Part shown: positions 34,441 to 43,256 of the stretch, piece after piece | Position numbering within the stretch: the stretch's first letter is position 1 | Layout: the number at the start of each line of letters is the position of its first letter | Source: Bacteriovoracaceae bacterium | GTDB taxonomy: Bacteria > Bdellovibrionota > Bacteriovoracia > Bacteriovoracales > Bacteriovoracaceae | Assembly: GCA_019752535.1 (NCBI GenBank) | Contig: JAIEMA010000005.1 | Coordinates: 1-64,000, forward strand | Length of the DNA: 64,000 bases | Reading direction: 5' to 3' | Translations under genes and position numbers: made by a program | Notes under the pieces: generated by a model | Told to the model about the DNA's origin: nothing | Seen by the model: the letters and a program-made list of their open reading frames with translations, nothing else | Databases searched by the model: none

Positions 34441-36526
34441 ATCCATAATCGAGTAAGCGATCAAAGAGGAGCGACTGAACGTGCTCTTCTTTTCTGTATT
34501 TGTTATAAAAACAGGGATCATTGTAATCAATCTCAAGTTCAATCGGTCTGCGATAATTCGTCATAACCTGATAGAGAGGAAGCTTGGAGTGAGCTTGCTG
34601 GCATCGTCTAAAGAGTCGCCCTTCTTTACGTGAGAGGTAGTCTGAGAACAATGCACACATATGTGAGCTCGTCTGTCCCTTAAGAACACCACCTAAAATC
34701 GGCGAGTCATTGTCTAATGAATCATCAATCATTCGGCCGATCTCTTTTCTAAAGCCTCTCTCAAAACTTTGCTTTGTCGTCTCGAAAGCTTCAAGTCTAA
34801 AAGCCAGTGCAGAGGCCGAGAGATTCTTATAAAGGTTTAAGACTCTCACCTGTACAGCGCGCTTAATCATATAATCTGCGTACGACGCATGCCCAGGAAC
34901 ATCACGATCAAGAATGTCTCTATTCAAATAGAAATTCTCAATGGCACGGAAGGGTCTCTCAAATCTCTCGAAAGAGATTTGAGGAATCATAAGAACAGTT
35001 TGGCGAGTCACTTGAGCCACTGAGCCGTAACTGAACTCAGCAAACATTTCTTCACCAAGTTTATCGACGCGAGCGATGAAATCTTCATAAGACTCTGTCT
35101 CAAGCTGCTCAACATCGATGAATGCACGAATCTTTTGAAGCATTCTCAAAGTGCCGGTGAAAAGCGGCTTATACTGAGAAGGCAATTCCTCTTTATCAAC
35201 AGGGAAGGATGATAAATACTCTTCCAAGAACGCAAATTGCTTACTTAAGTTTCTCGTCGTGAGTACCAATTCATCTCTAAGATCTTTAAAAGATCTCTTC
35301 TCACGAATTGTCGCGATCACAGTCGTGATGACTAGCTTGTAGTTTTCAATTTTAGTTACAGTATTGTTATATTTCTCTTTAAGCGTAAGAGGGATATTTC
35401 CCGCTCCCGTTGAAAGGATCTCAATCCCTCTGTTGCCCATATCATTGAGCCAGCGAGCGATCACTTCATCCGGAGAATTCGCTGGAGGAATGACGATTTC
35501 ATTGGGACGAATACGAACGGCCACGAAATAGTTAAAAATGAGTTCAAGATCTAGGGTCACGGCCGACCCCATCTCACCCACCTTATTCATGATGAGTTTG
35601 ACTTGAGGCATGAGTTGAAGTGCTCTTTGATACTTCTCGTACTGTCCTTCACTGCCAGATGAGTAGCGATTATTAATAATCTCTTCCACTCTTGCGGTGT
35701 CGGAAACAGCTTGGACAGCTCTTTTTAATTCACAAGCCTGCGAAGTAATCGCCTGATAAGTACAAGCGATGATCTGATTATTCTTTTGGGCGACAAGATT
35801 TGTGAGAGCTTTCTTCACCCCTGAGTTGGCAAGAATCATCGCAATCTCTACCCCGGCTTCAACGCCAGCAGCTGCTGCAGGCATATAAAGCTGGCCCGTG
35901 GCCATACCAACATAGGAAGTCGCATTCAGAATGACAGGGAGAACTTGTTTCCATCCACCAATCTTTCCCACGCAATTTGTCGGCATAGTTGAGAGACTTT
36001 GAACCACACCTGAGATTTGGCTAAAGAGAACTTGCTGGCTCTGCTGGAGAGAATTCTGTGAAGTGCTGTTATAGAGTTGAATCTGATAACTATTATCTAA
36101 AACACTTTGCTTTAATGTATCGACTTGAGCTTGAAGTGTTTGAGCGCGCGAGGCTTGCTGTGGATCAGAAAGATCAAGGAGAGAGAGTTCCGTTTGCAAA
36201 GAGACAATATAGTCACCATACATTTGACCATAAAGCTTTCTGGCTTCTTGTTGAGAGACGTTGTCATTCACGATCTTAAGCATGCTATCAAGATTTGAAT
36301 TGAGAGATCTGAATGCGGCTTGGCAAACATTGTCGCCATCAATACGAGCTTCAATTTGAGATTTTACAAGTTCTTGAAAAGAAGAAAGTGAGAATTCATC
36401 TTTATGTATGAAGCTGCAGTTTTGAAGGAGGTCAGAATTTTTGAGTTCATAATGACCCTGAGCTTGTGCGGCAACACACAAGAAAGCACTTAAGATGGCC
36501 AATATCACTAAACGTACAAATTCCAT
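34418..36526 (-). CDS. large secreted helical protein, no recognised family
   Basis: 702 residues. Signal peptide ends AQAQ at about 22. The rest is almost all helical, with heptad-like stretches (for example around 100-170, rich in Gln/Ser/Leu), seven scattered cysteines and a short hydrophobic Ala/Gly segment near 210-235 that could insert in a membrane. The C-terminal 130 residues are basic. I recognise no enzymatic motif. It could be a periplasmic structural or secreted factor specific to the lineage. Confidence 0.75.
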   Translation of the reverse strand: MEFVRLVILAILSAFLCVAAQAQGHYELKNSDLLQNCSFIHKDEFSLSSFQELVKSQIEARIDGDNVCQAAFRSLNSNLDSMLKIVNDNVSQQEARKLYGQMYGDYIVSLQTELSLLDLSDPQQASRAQTLQAQVDTLKQSVLDNSYQIQLYNSTSQNSLQQSQQVLFSQISGVVQSLSTMPTNCVGKIGGWKQVLPVILNATSYVGMATGQLYMPAAAAGVEAGVEIAMILANSGVKKALTNLVAQKNNQIIACTYQAITSQACELKRAVQAVSDTARVEEIINNRYSSGSEGQYEKYQRALQLMPQVKLIMNKVGEMGSAVTLDLELIFNYFVAVRIRPNEIVIPPANSPDEVIARWLNDMGNRGIEILSTGAGNIPLTLKEKYNNTVTKIENYKLVITTVIATIREKRSFKDLRDELVLTTRNLSKQFAFLEEYLSSFPVDKEELPSQYKPLFTGTLRMLQKIRAFIDVEQLETESYEDFIARVDKLGEEMFAEFSYGSVAQVTRQTVLMIPQISFERFERPFRAIENFYLNRDILDRDVPGHASYADYMIKRAVQVRVLNLYKNLSASALAFRLEAFETTKQSFERGFRKEIGRMIDDSLDNDSPILGGVLKGQTSSHMCALFSDYLSRKEGRLFRRCQQAHSKLPLYQVMTNYRRPIELEIDYNDPCFYNKYRKEEHVQSLLFDRLLDYGFSKEKRR

Positions 36527-36585
36527 GGCCGGCTTCTATCATGCCAGGATTGATTCGTAAGATAAGTGGTAAAAATGACAGGTTT

Positions 36586-37530
36586 CTAAAAGTGAGTCTG
36601 AGAAAAAGTCACGCGTTCTTTAGCAGTTAGCCCTTTTGAAACCTCTTGGGCCACCCTTTCAAGTCTTGGGACAAGGCCTGCCACATTTGCGATTTGAATC
36701 GCGAGCCCAGGTCGAGCATTAAGCTCCAAAAGTATAGGTCCATGGTCCGGAGTCAGGACAATATCGACACCCAAATACCCCAGCCCCACCATATCGTAGC
36801 AACGGGCCGCAAGCTCAAGAACTTCCTGCCAGTGAGGAAGCTTAAGTCCATCCAAGCGATGACCTGTATCAGGATGCACCTCGACCATTTGATTTTTTAT
36901 CACTGCGTGATGAGTGGTTCCATCTTTAAGGTTAATTCCCGCTCCAATCGCCCCTTGATGAAGATTCGCCTTTCCATCAGAGTCTTTAGTCGGAAGTCTC
37001 ACCATACTCATGACAGGAAAACCTTCATGCACAATCACACGGACATCAGGAATTCCGCCATAGCAGTAATCATTAAAGACCGGATGCATATCAATTTTTT
37101 GTTGAATGATGGCCGTATCAGGCAGACCAGACAGAGAGTAAAGCCCAGAGAGAATACCAGAGATGTGATGGCGAATCTCATCCATCTCCATAATCCTACC
37201 GCTCGAGCGCTTAAAAGTGATCCAGCCTGACTCATCTTTAATCACTTCAGAGATCACAACAATTCCATTTCCTTGAGAGCCATTAGCAGGCTTAATCACA
37301 AAGGAAGAGAGTTTGCTGATTTGATGAGGGAAATTTTTCAAATCACCGAAGCTAGAAATCGCAAAATAGTTTTCAGGCATCGGGACACCCCATGCCTCTG
37401 CACGTGCAGCTGTCTTCACCTTGTCATCCACTAGCGGATAGCTTGATCTCTTATTATGGCGAAGGATATAGCGCCCAATACGATTATTGATGCCCAAAAT
37501 CCCAAGCTCTCGCAATTGAGAGAAGATCAT
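36586..37530 (-). CDS. alpha-L-glutamate ligase-like ATP-grasp protein
   Basis: 314-residue ATP-grasp enzyme of the RimK-related family (ATP-grasp 'alpha-L-glutamate ligase-related'). FVIKPANGSQGNGI is the nucleotide loop and LGVDIVLTPDHGPILLELNARPGL the metal-binding region. In this family the gene regularly occurs with a transglutaminase-7TM gene and a retropepsin-like protease gene, as here. The set is predicted, not shown, to make or remove a peptide-type modification. It overlaps its upstream neighbour by four bases. Confidence 0.9.
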   Translation of the reverse strand: MIFSQLRELGILGINNRIGRYILRHNKRSSYPLVDDKVKTAARAEAWGVPMPENYFAISSFGDLKNFPHQISKLSSFVIKPANGSQGNGIVVISEVIKDESGWITFKRSSGRIMEMDEIRHHISGILSGLYSLSGLPDTAIIQQKIDMHPVFNDYCYGGIPDVRVIVHEGFPVMSMVRLPTKDSDGKANLHQGAIGAGINLKDGTTHHAVIKNQMVEVHPDTGHRLDGLKLPHWQEVLELAARCYDMVGLGYLGVDIVLTPDHGPILLELNARPGLAIQIANVAGLVPRLERVAQEVSKGLTAKERVTFSQTHF

Positions 37531-39122
37531 TTCTTCGCCTTCTTTTTGAGCTGGCTGACAAGGTCTCTGAAGCGAATAAACTCTGAGACACGATAGCCTT
37601 TGTATTTACCAATCAAAATCAAGATCGCAATAATTCCAAACAAGAGTTCTGGATTGGTGAACATTAAAATTTCTAGCGTTGGGAAAGAATAAAGAGCAAA
37701 AGTGAGAATAGAAATAATAAGTGTTCCCAACAAAGTCTTGAAGGTGTTGGTCCATCCATCTTCAGTGAGCATGATACTAAAGCGCTCAATAAATGAAGTC
37801 ACAATAACGATGGGGAAATAACCAATATGTGAAGCGCCAAACACTTCTGCAAGGCCAGTGAAGGCGATAATCATCAAAAGTAAAATCACTAAAGTGAGAA
37901 TGATAGACATCCTAGGAACGGCCAAGAGAAAGAGTTTATCCAAAACGTATCGCTCTAAACAACCAATTGCGACTACGGCGAGAAAAAAGAACAAACCAAA
38001 GGCAAGCGATGTCTCTTTAAAGAAAAGCGTTAAAAGGATCGGGGTGAACATACCAAAAGTAGGCACGCCAATAATATTTCGAGCTAAGCAGAGAACTAAT
38101 GTCCCTAAAGGAATCAGCAAAATGGTGCTGAAGATTGATTGAACCGGAAGCGAAAGTTTATAGAGGGAGAGAAACCCTATGGAAGAACCTTTTCTCAAAA
38201 TATCTTTTCGATACTCGGCTTTATTAAACTTATTAATAACGGCTCTATCAATTTGTATTGAATAGAGAACTTTTTTCTTTGAAATTGTTTTTTCAATTTC
38301 TTCAAAATGGTGATGCAGCACCAAGTAGCGATCTGGCCTCTCGCCAAAGAGAGCACGGTTGGTGTCCACCGGAATCCAACGGTTATTTAAAAAGACTTCG
38401 TTCGCAAATGTCAGATGAATCTTCTCATCTGGGGGCTCATTAATTAAAGGAAGTCTCAACATGGCCACAATGCGTGCAGGCACATCTTTACGTCGTAAGA
38501 GATAGGTATAGAGGCGGGCCTTAACGAGAGGGGATCCTTTTCCTGAATTCAGCGCATCGACAATTGTTTTGTATTTGATGTTTCGCTGAATCTCTTCATT
38601 TACATAATAGAAAGCTTTGCGGGCGACGAGAGACTTCTCTTCTCCTCCCTCAAATATCGCTCCTTCAAGTAATTTAACCGCTGCTTCCTCTTCAATCGTG
38701 AGCACCGGAAGCTTAAGATATTTTTTAATCTGCTTTGGATAAACAGTCGTAAAATCTTTCTCGATTTTCTTCACAATGACTGGGTTGATGTCGATTCGAG
38801 CGGAATAGGTTACTCGATTCACAATCGGCTCTTTAGAGAGCCAAGTGAGCATCGCAGAATCGGAATTGCGGTCCACTAAAGTATCAATTCCTTTTGAGCG
38901 AATTTTTTCATCCGTAATCTTAAGACCATCGCCAGAGCGAGGGATAGGAAATGAGACGGAAGTGGCTTGCGCATCTTTTGGCTTAAGCGAGACGTGATAG
39001 TTCCACACATCATCCACTTTTTGAGGAAGTAGAGAGAGCTTTAAGAAATAGGTCTTATAGGTAATGAGTCCAGCAGGGATTAAAATGAGAATCGTGACTA
39101 GCCAGGGAGTGAGTTTTTTCAT
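37527..39122 (-). CDS. transglutaminase-fold protein fused to seven membrane helices
   Basis: 531 residues. After an N-terminal membrane anchor (1-28), residues about 50-300 form a periplasmic transglutaminase-like fold. The usual Cys is not seen (GSPLVKARLYTYLLRRKDVPAR, with His and Asp strands in LTFANEVFLNNRWIPVD), so this is the 'inactive transglutaminase' type. Seven hydrophobic helices follow to about 515. It is the middle gene of the ATP-grasp/retropepsin cluster. Its role may be substrate binding at the membrane. Confidence 0.9.
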   Translation of the reverse strand: MKKLTPWLVTILILIPAGLITYKTYFLKLSLLPQKVDDVWNYHVSLKPKDAQATSVSFPIPRSGDGLKITDEKIRSKGIDTLVDRNSDSAMLTWLSKEPIVNRVTYSARIDINPVIVKKIEKDFTTVYPKQIKKYLKLPVLTIEEEAAVKLLEGAIFEGGEEKSLVARKAFYYVNEEIQRNIKYKTIVDALNSGKGSPLVKARLYTYLLRRKDVPARIVAMLRLPLINEPPDEKIHLTFANEVFLNNRWIPVDTNRALFGERPDRYLVLHHHFEEIEKTISKKKVLYSIQIDRAVINKFNKAEYRKDILRKGSSIGFLSLYKLSLPVQSIFSTILLIPLGTLVLCLARNIIGVPTFGMFTPILLTLFFKETSLAFGLFFFLAVVAIGCLERYVLDKLFLLAVPRMSIILTLVILLLMIIAFTGLAEVFGASHIGYFPIVIVTSFIERFSIMLTEDGWTNTFKTLLGTLIISILTFALYSFPTLEILMFTNPELLFGIIAILILIGKYKGYRVSEFIRFRDLVSQLKKKAKK

Positions 39123-39124
39123 GA

Positions 39125-39610
39125 CTAATCTCCCAACACGTGTGAGCGGGCCACATCAACGGTGAAGTGTCCTAGAAGAAAATTACGGCCGACCAAAAGT
39201 TTATACGCCATCTTGTCTCGATCATTGAGATTCAAAGAAATTTCTCTTATGACACTTCCTAATTTAACTTTTTCTCTAATAACGTAACGTCGCCCTGTAA
39301 AACCACCAGCGTTGGCCACTTTTTGTGTGCTCTCAACTTTGCGAATGGCTTCGGCTTCCTTTCCATTGGCATCACGAGTTTTAAATTTTACATAAAGGCC
39401 ATCTTCTCTTCTCACTTCTTCCACTCCAAAGGCGTGTATTGAAGTGGTTTTAGCCCCAGTATCAATGCGCGATCTGAATTTCATTTTTAAATCGGGAAGC
39501 TCAACCCACTCCACTCTTCCGATCATAATTTTGTCTTTGAGTATTTGGGTGTATCCGTTCAGCGAGAACGTAAGAAATAAAACGAAGAAGGCCAATAGTC
39601 CGTGGCGCAT
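39125..39610 (-). CDS. retropepsin-like aspartic protease (RimK/LysX-associated type)
   Basis: 161 residues with a signal peptide. RIDTGAKTTSIHA carries the catalytic DTGA of the one-motif retropepsin family often called 'ATP-dependent zinc protease' in annotation. GRNFLLG near the C-terminus is the second conserved segment. The ATG at 39610 has GGAG eight bases upstream. It is the first gene of the three-gene cluster; two bases separate it from the next. Confidence 0.9.
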   Translation of the reverse strand: MRHGLLAFFVLFLTFSLNGYTQILKDKIMIGRVEWVELPDLKMKFRSRIDTGAKTTSIHAFGVEEVRREDGLYVKFKTRDANGKEAEAIRKVESTQKVANAGGFTGRRYVIREKVKLGSVIREISLNLNDRDKMAYKLLVGRNFLLGHFTVDVARSHVLGD

Positions 39611-39761
39611 GAATATCACTCCAGTGATGAGTGCCTTATTTTACTCTTGGGCCAGGCTCCGTGGCAACTGCCTAACCCTTCAAAATAACTGGTTTAATAA
39701 GGTTTTCCTGAAGTCTTTTACGGATAAGCCGATAAGACCTTATCCACTTAGGAGGGATTCC

Positions 39762-39923
39762 ATGCATCATTTAAAGCGTTTCTTCTTTTACAGCTTCTTT
39801 TTTGCCTTTTTTGCGGCAGTAAGTGTTTGGACTTATCCCCATCAGGCCAATCGTGGAATCGCTAGCGTAGAGCAACATTATGCTCCCGCTCATTTCCATT
39901 ACGACGCCTCTTACAAGCTTTAA
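39762..39923 (+). CDS. small His-rich membrane or secreted peptide, 53 residues
   Basis: GGAGGG at 39751-39756 lies five bases before the ATG. The peptide begins MHHLKRFFFYSFFFAFFAAV, a hydrophobic segment that looks like a signal anchor, then WTYPHQANRG and a His/Tyr/Ala tail (HYAPAHFHYDASYKL). Seven histidines in 53 residues suggest metal binding. It sits alone between two minus-strand genes and overlaps the next by four bases. No family recognised. Confidence 0.6.
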   Translation: MHHLKRFFFYSFFFAFFAAVSVWTYPHQANRGIASVEQHYAPAHFHYDASYKL

Positions 39924-41116
39924 TTACGAACGAGCTCTCGGACGGCTTGTGATAAGCCGTCCAGAGTGAGTGCGTACATCGGAACTAATTCGCTCACAGT
40001 TCTTACAGTCGGACCTTCCCACCATTCTTTAGGTGTCGGATTTAACCAAACCATATGTGGCCAGTGTGTCTTCATTTTTTGAAGCCGCTCAAATCCTGTC
40101 GGCGCGCGCTGCCAATCAAGTGGTGGTTTCCCCCACGTGTCGTATTGATATCTCGCCCCTTCATTCATCTCGAAGAGTTCATAAGGGGCCATACTCGCGT
40201 CACCCACCCAGATCACTCGCGTGCGAGAATCGTAGAGACGCTGCAATTTTTCAATTTGATCAGCACGCTCTCGACGAAAGCCGGCATCATGATAAATGAA
40301 GTCATAGGTGATGTTATGAAAATAGCCGACTTTAAATTCTTTGAAATGTTGAAGCTGATGGGCCGCTGAAAAGAGTGTGTCCACTCGTTTGGCATAAGGG
40401 GCCATGCTGCCGCCTGCATCCAGAAGGAGCAAAAGTTTAAGCTGATTCTTTCTGGGTTTTTTATACACCAGTTCAATCTCACCTTCGCGTGAAGACTTCT
40501 TCACAGTCTCACTTATGGAGAGCTCTGGTCTACCCCATTGCCCCAGACGTCGAAGGCCTTTAAGTGCAAGTTTCAATTGGCGCACATTAAAGGTTTCATC
40601 AGTTCGGTATTCGCGAAAACTTCTCCCACCTAAAACGGCCAGAGCTGACTGATTGCCCGATTGTCCTCCAATACGCAGCCCCTGAGAGTTTTGTCCTGAA
40701 TGACCAAAGGGAGAGGTTCCTCCGGTGCCAATCCATCGATTGCCTCCATCGTGTCGCTCTTTTTGTTCTTCAAGGCGCTTTTGAAGTTCTTTTAAAAGTT
40801 CTTCACTTGGAAGTTTGGGAGCATTGGCGATTTGCTCTTCTGAGAGCTCTTTCTTTTTTGCCTCTTCCAACCATTGATTGAGTTTTTCATGAAAGGCTTG
40901 ATCGCTGACCAAACCTTTAAAATGAGCAGCAAAAGCCATTTGAAATTTATCGTAGTATTTAACGTCTTTGACCAAAGTGAGTCGGGCCAGCAGATAAAAC
41001 TCCTCTAAAGTGGGGAGTTTTTCTCTTGCCTCTAAAACTTTATAGAGATCCATCAACTCACCCGGAGTGCTTGGGATTCCTGCGTCTCTTAAATGATAGA
41101 AGAAGGGAAGAAACAC
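39920..41116 (-). CDS. VWA-domain protein, CoxE/MoxR-partner type
   Basis: 398 residues. The C-terminal half is a von Willebrand A domain with a MIDAS-like motif D233-A-G-G-S237 (LLLLDAGGSM); the usual D-x-S-x-S is altered at the middle position. The N-terminal half is helical with a Gly/Ser-rich linker (130-155). Such proteins work with MoxR AAA+ ATPases as chaperone/assembly pairs. The MoxR gene is directly upstream with no gap. Confidence 0.85.
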   Translation of the reverse strand: MFLPFFYHLRDAGIPSTPGELMDLYKVLEAREKLPTLEEFYLLARLTLVKDVKYYDKFQMAFAAHFKGLVSDQAFHEKLNQWLEEAKKKELSEEQIANAPKLPSEELLKELQKRLEEQKERHDGGNRWIGTGGTSPFGHSGQNSQGLRIGGQSGNQSALAVLGGRSFREYRTDETFNVRQLKLALKGLRRLGQWGRPELSISETVKKSSREGEIELVYKKPRKNQLKLLLLLDAGGSMAPYAKRVDTLFSAAHQLQHFKEFKVGYFHNITYDFIYHDAGFRRERADQIEKLQRLYDSRTRVIWVGDASMAPYELFEMNEGARYQYDTWGKPPLDWQRAPTGFERLQKMKTHWPHMVWLNPTPKEWWEGPTVRTVSELVPMYALTLDGLSQAVRELVRN

Positions 41117-41896
41117 TTAGCGACCTTTGGCCACGCGAAGATCGTCTTCATTTTTTATGAGTGTGGTAAGAAACGGCACTTGATTCGCTTGCGGCTTGGC
41201 TCCTTGTGAGAGAAGGACGTTGATCCAATCAATCAATTCAGAGGTCGAAGGCTTCTTCTTTAAATCCTTCTCGCGCAATATGTAGAACGACTCTAGGGCC
41301 ATATCAAGCAGTGACTTCTCAATCTGCGGGTGATGAGCGCGCACAATTTTCTCCATGAATGACTTTTCAGGAAATTGGATGAAATGAAAAACACAGCGAC
41401 GCAAAAATGCATCTGGAAGTTCTTTTTCATTATTTGATGTGATGATGACTAGAGGGCGCGTTTGGGCTTTGATGACTTCATTGGTTTCGGGAATAGTGAA
41501 CTCCATGCGATCAAGTTCATGCAAAAGATCATTGGGAAATTCGATATCGGCCTTATCAATTTCATCAATCAAGAGGATACATTTTCCAAGCTTAAACGCC
41601 TCTCCCATCGTCTCGAGACGAATATAATCTTTGGGCTTTTGCACATCACGGCCTTGAGGGGATCCAAAACGTGCATCATTTAACCGAGTCAGCGTGTCGT
41701 AGCTATAGAGTCCATCTTTGGCGAGTGTTGTGCTTTTAATCCCCCAAGTCAGCAGAGGAAGCTTTTTCTCTTCGGCCAAGTGATGAGCAAGCAGCGTTTT
41801 CCCTGTGCCTGGCTCTCCTTTCAACAGCAGAGGCCTGCCAGTTATTTCGGCGACACGTACGGCTTCTCTTAATTCATCAGCAACGACATACATCAT
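41117..41896 (-). CDS. MoxR-family AAA+ ATPase
   Basis: 259 residues. Walker A GEPGTGKT at 27-34, Walker B ILLIDEID near 102-109, sensor 1 in VIITSNNEK and an arginine finger in AFLRRC. MoxR ATPases remodel or insert metal cofactors with VWA partners; the adjacent VWA gene fits. Its client cannot be identified, but the FAD oxidase and aldehyde dehydrogenase in the same operon are candidates. Confidence 0.9.
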   Translation of the reverse strand: MMYVVADELREAVRVAEITGRPLLLKGEPGTGKTLLAHHLAEEKKLPLLTWGIKSTTLAKDGLYSYDTLTRLNDARFGSPQGRDVQKPKDYIRLETMGEAFKLGKCILLIDEIDKADIEFPNDLLHELDRMEFTIPETNEVIKAQTRPLVIITSNNEKELPDAFLRRCVFHFIQFPEKSFMEKIVRAHHPQIEKSLLDMALESFYILREKDLKKKPSTSELIDWINVLLSQGAKPQANQVPFLTTLIKNEDDLRVAKGR

Positions 41897-41900
41897 AAAA

Positions 41901-43256
41901 TTATCCCATCAAGAATTTTAAAAGACCTTCTTTGCCCTTATAGGGTGGATAGCGAACAGGCACATCGATAAGTGTGGTTTGCTTAAAGACGGATTTATGG
42001 TGAGTGAAGGTTTTAAAACTTAAAGCGCCATGATAAGCCCCCATTCCAGATTCACCGACACCGCCAAACGGCAGCTCTCCGTTAGCAAGATGCATGATGG
42101 TGTCATTCACACAGCCTCCACCGAATGGGATGGTTTCAAGAACTCGCTCTTGATTCTTTGAGTTGGTACTAAAGAAATAGAACGCCAATGGTTTCGGTTT
42201 TGATTTAATTATTCGAATCGCATCTTCTAGGGAGTCATAAGTGAGAATGGGAAGTAGTGGCCCAAAGATCTCTTCACTCATAACCGACTGATCCCAATTC
42301 ACTTCATCAAGAATCGTTGGCGCAAGATAGCGTGTGCTCTTGTCATACTCACCACCAGTGGCGACTTGATTGCCATTCATCAGTGAGATGAGGCGCTCAA
42401 GGTGCCTCTCAGAGATGATGCGTCCATAGTCAGGACTCTCCTTTGGATTTTCACCATAAAATTGCTTAATCGCAGCTTTAAGCTCTGCGATCAATTCATC
42501 TTTTTTATTTTTTGGGACAAGAACATAATCAGGGGCCACACAGGTTTGACCCGCATTCATCCATTTCCCCCATGCAATTCTCTTAGCCGTCTGAGAAATA
42601 TTAGCCGAATCATCGATCAAACATGGACTCTTTCCCCCTAGCTCTAAAGTGACCGGAGTGAGGTGCTCTGCCGCTGCTTTCATGACAATCTTTCCGACTT
42701 TCGTACTTCCGGTAAAGAAGATGTAATCAAACTTTTCGGCTAAAAGAGCTTGTGTTTCGGCCACTCCACCTTGAACAACAATGACTTCATCGGGAGAGAA
42801 GACGAGTTTAATAATTTCTTCAATAACCACACTGCAAGCGGGAGCAAGTTCAGAGGGTTTCACCACTACACGATTGCCAGCCGCGATCGCCCCCACCATC
42901 GGTGAGAGTGCGAGTTGAACAGGATAATTCCAAGGTGCAAGAACTAGCACAACACCATAAGGCTCTTTATAAATCGAACTTTTTCCCGGCTGCATTGTCA
43001 TGGGAGTTGAAACGCGCTCCGGTTCAACAAGCTCAGGCAAAGCTTTAACAAGATGGCCAATCTCCTCAAGGAGAAACCCAATTTCTCCAGACCAAGACTC
43101 GAAGGTCGATTTTCCAAGATCCGATTTTAGAGCAGCATTGATGCGTTCTTGATTTTTTATCAACACATCTTTGAGTTTTAATAATTTTTCAGAACGTTCT
43201 TCAAGCGAAAGTGCTCCCTTCAGGGAGGCCTCACGCAATAAGGCTAATTCTTTCAT
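41901..43256 (-). CDS. class-3 (fatty) aldehyde dehydrogenase
   Basis: 451 residues. Catalytic C239 in NAGQTCVAP, general base E205 in LELGGKS, and the cofactor loop APWNYPVQLA at 107-116. The C-terminal KSVFKQTTLIDVPVRYPPY is characteristic of ALDH3-like fatty or coniferyl aldehyde dehydrogenases. It oxidises aldehydes to acids, which could be a product of the nearby FAD oxidase. It overlaps the binding-protein gene by four bases. Confidence 0.93.
   Translation of the reverse strand: MKELALLREASLKGALSLEERSEKLLKLKDVLIKNQERINAALKSDLGKSTFESWSGEIGFLLEEIGHLVKALPELVEPERVSTPMTMQPGKSSIYKEPYGVVLVLAPWNYPVQLALSPMVGAIAAGNRVVVKPSELAPACSVVIEEIIKLVFSPDEVIVVQGGVAETQALLAEKFDYIFFTGSTKVGKIVMKAAAEHLTPVTLELGGKSPCLIDDSANISQTAKRIAWGKWMNAGQTCVAPDYVLVPKNKKDELIAELKAAIKQFYGENPKESPDYGRIISERHLERLISLMNGNQVATGGEYDKSTRYLAPTILDEVNWDQSVMSEEIFGPLLPILTYDSLEDAIRIIKSKPKPLAFYFFSTNSKNQERVLETIPFGGGCVNDTIMHLANGELPFGGVGESGMGAYHGALSFKTFTHHKSVFKQTTLIDVPVRYPPYKGKEGLLKFLMG

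Noticed and set aside
39444-39761. Upstream extension of the small gene at 39762
   Set aside because: It runs antisense through the retropepsin gene; the ribosome site marks 39762 as the start.
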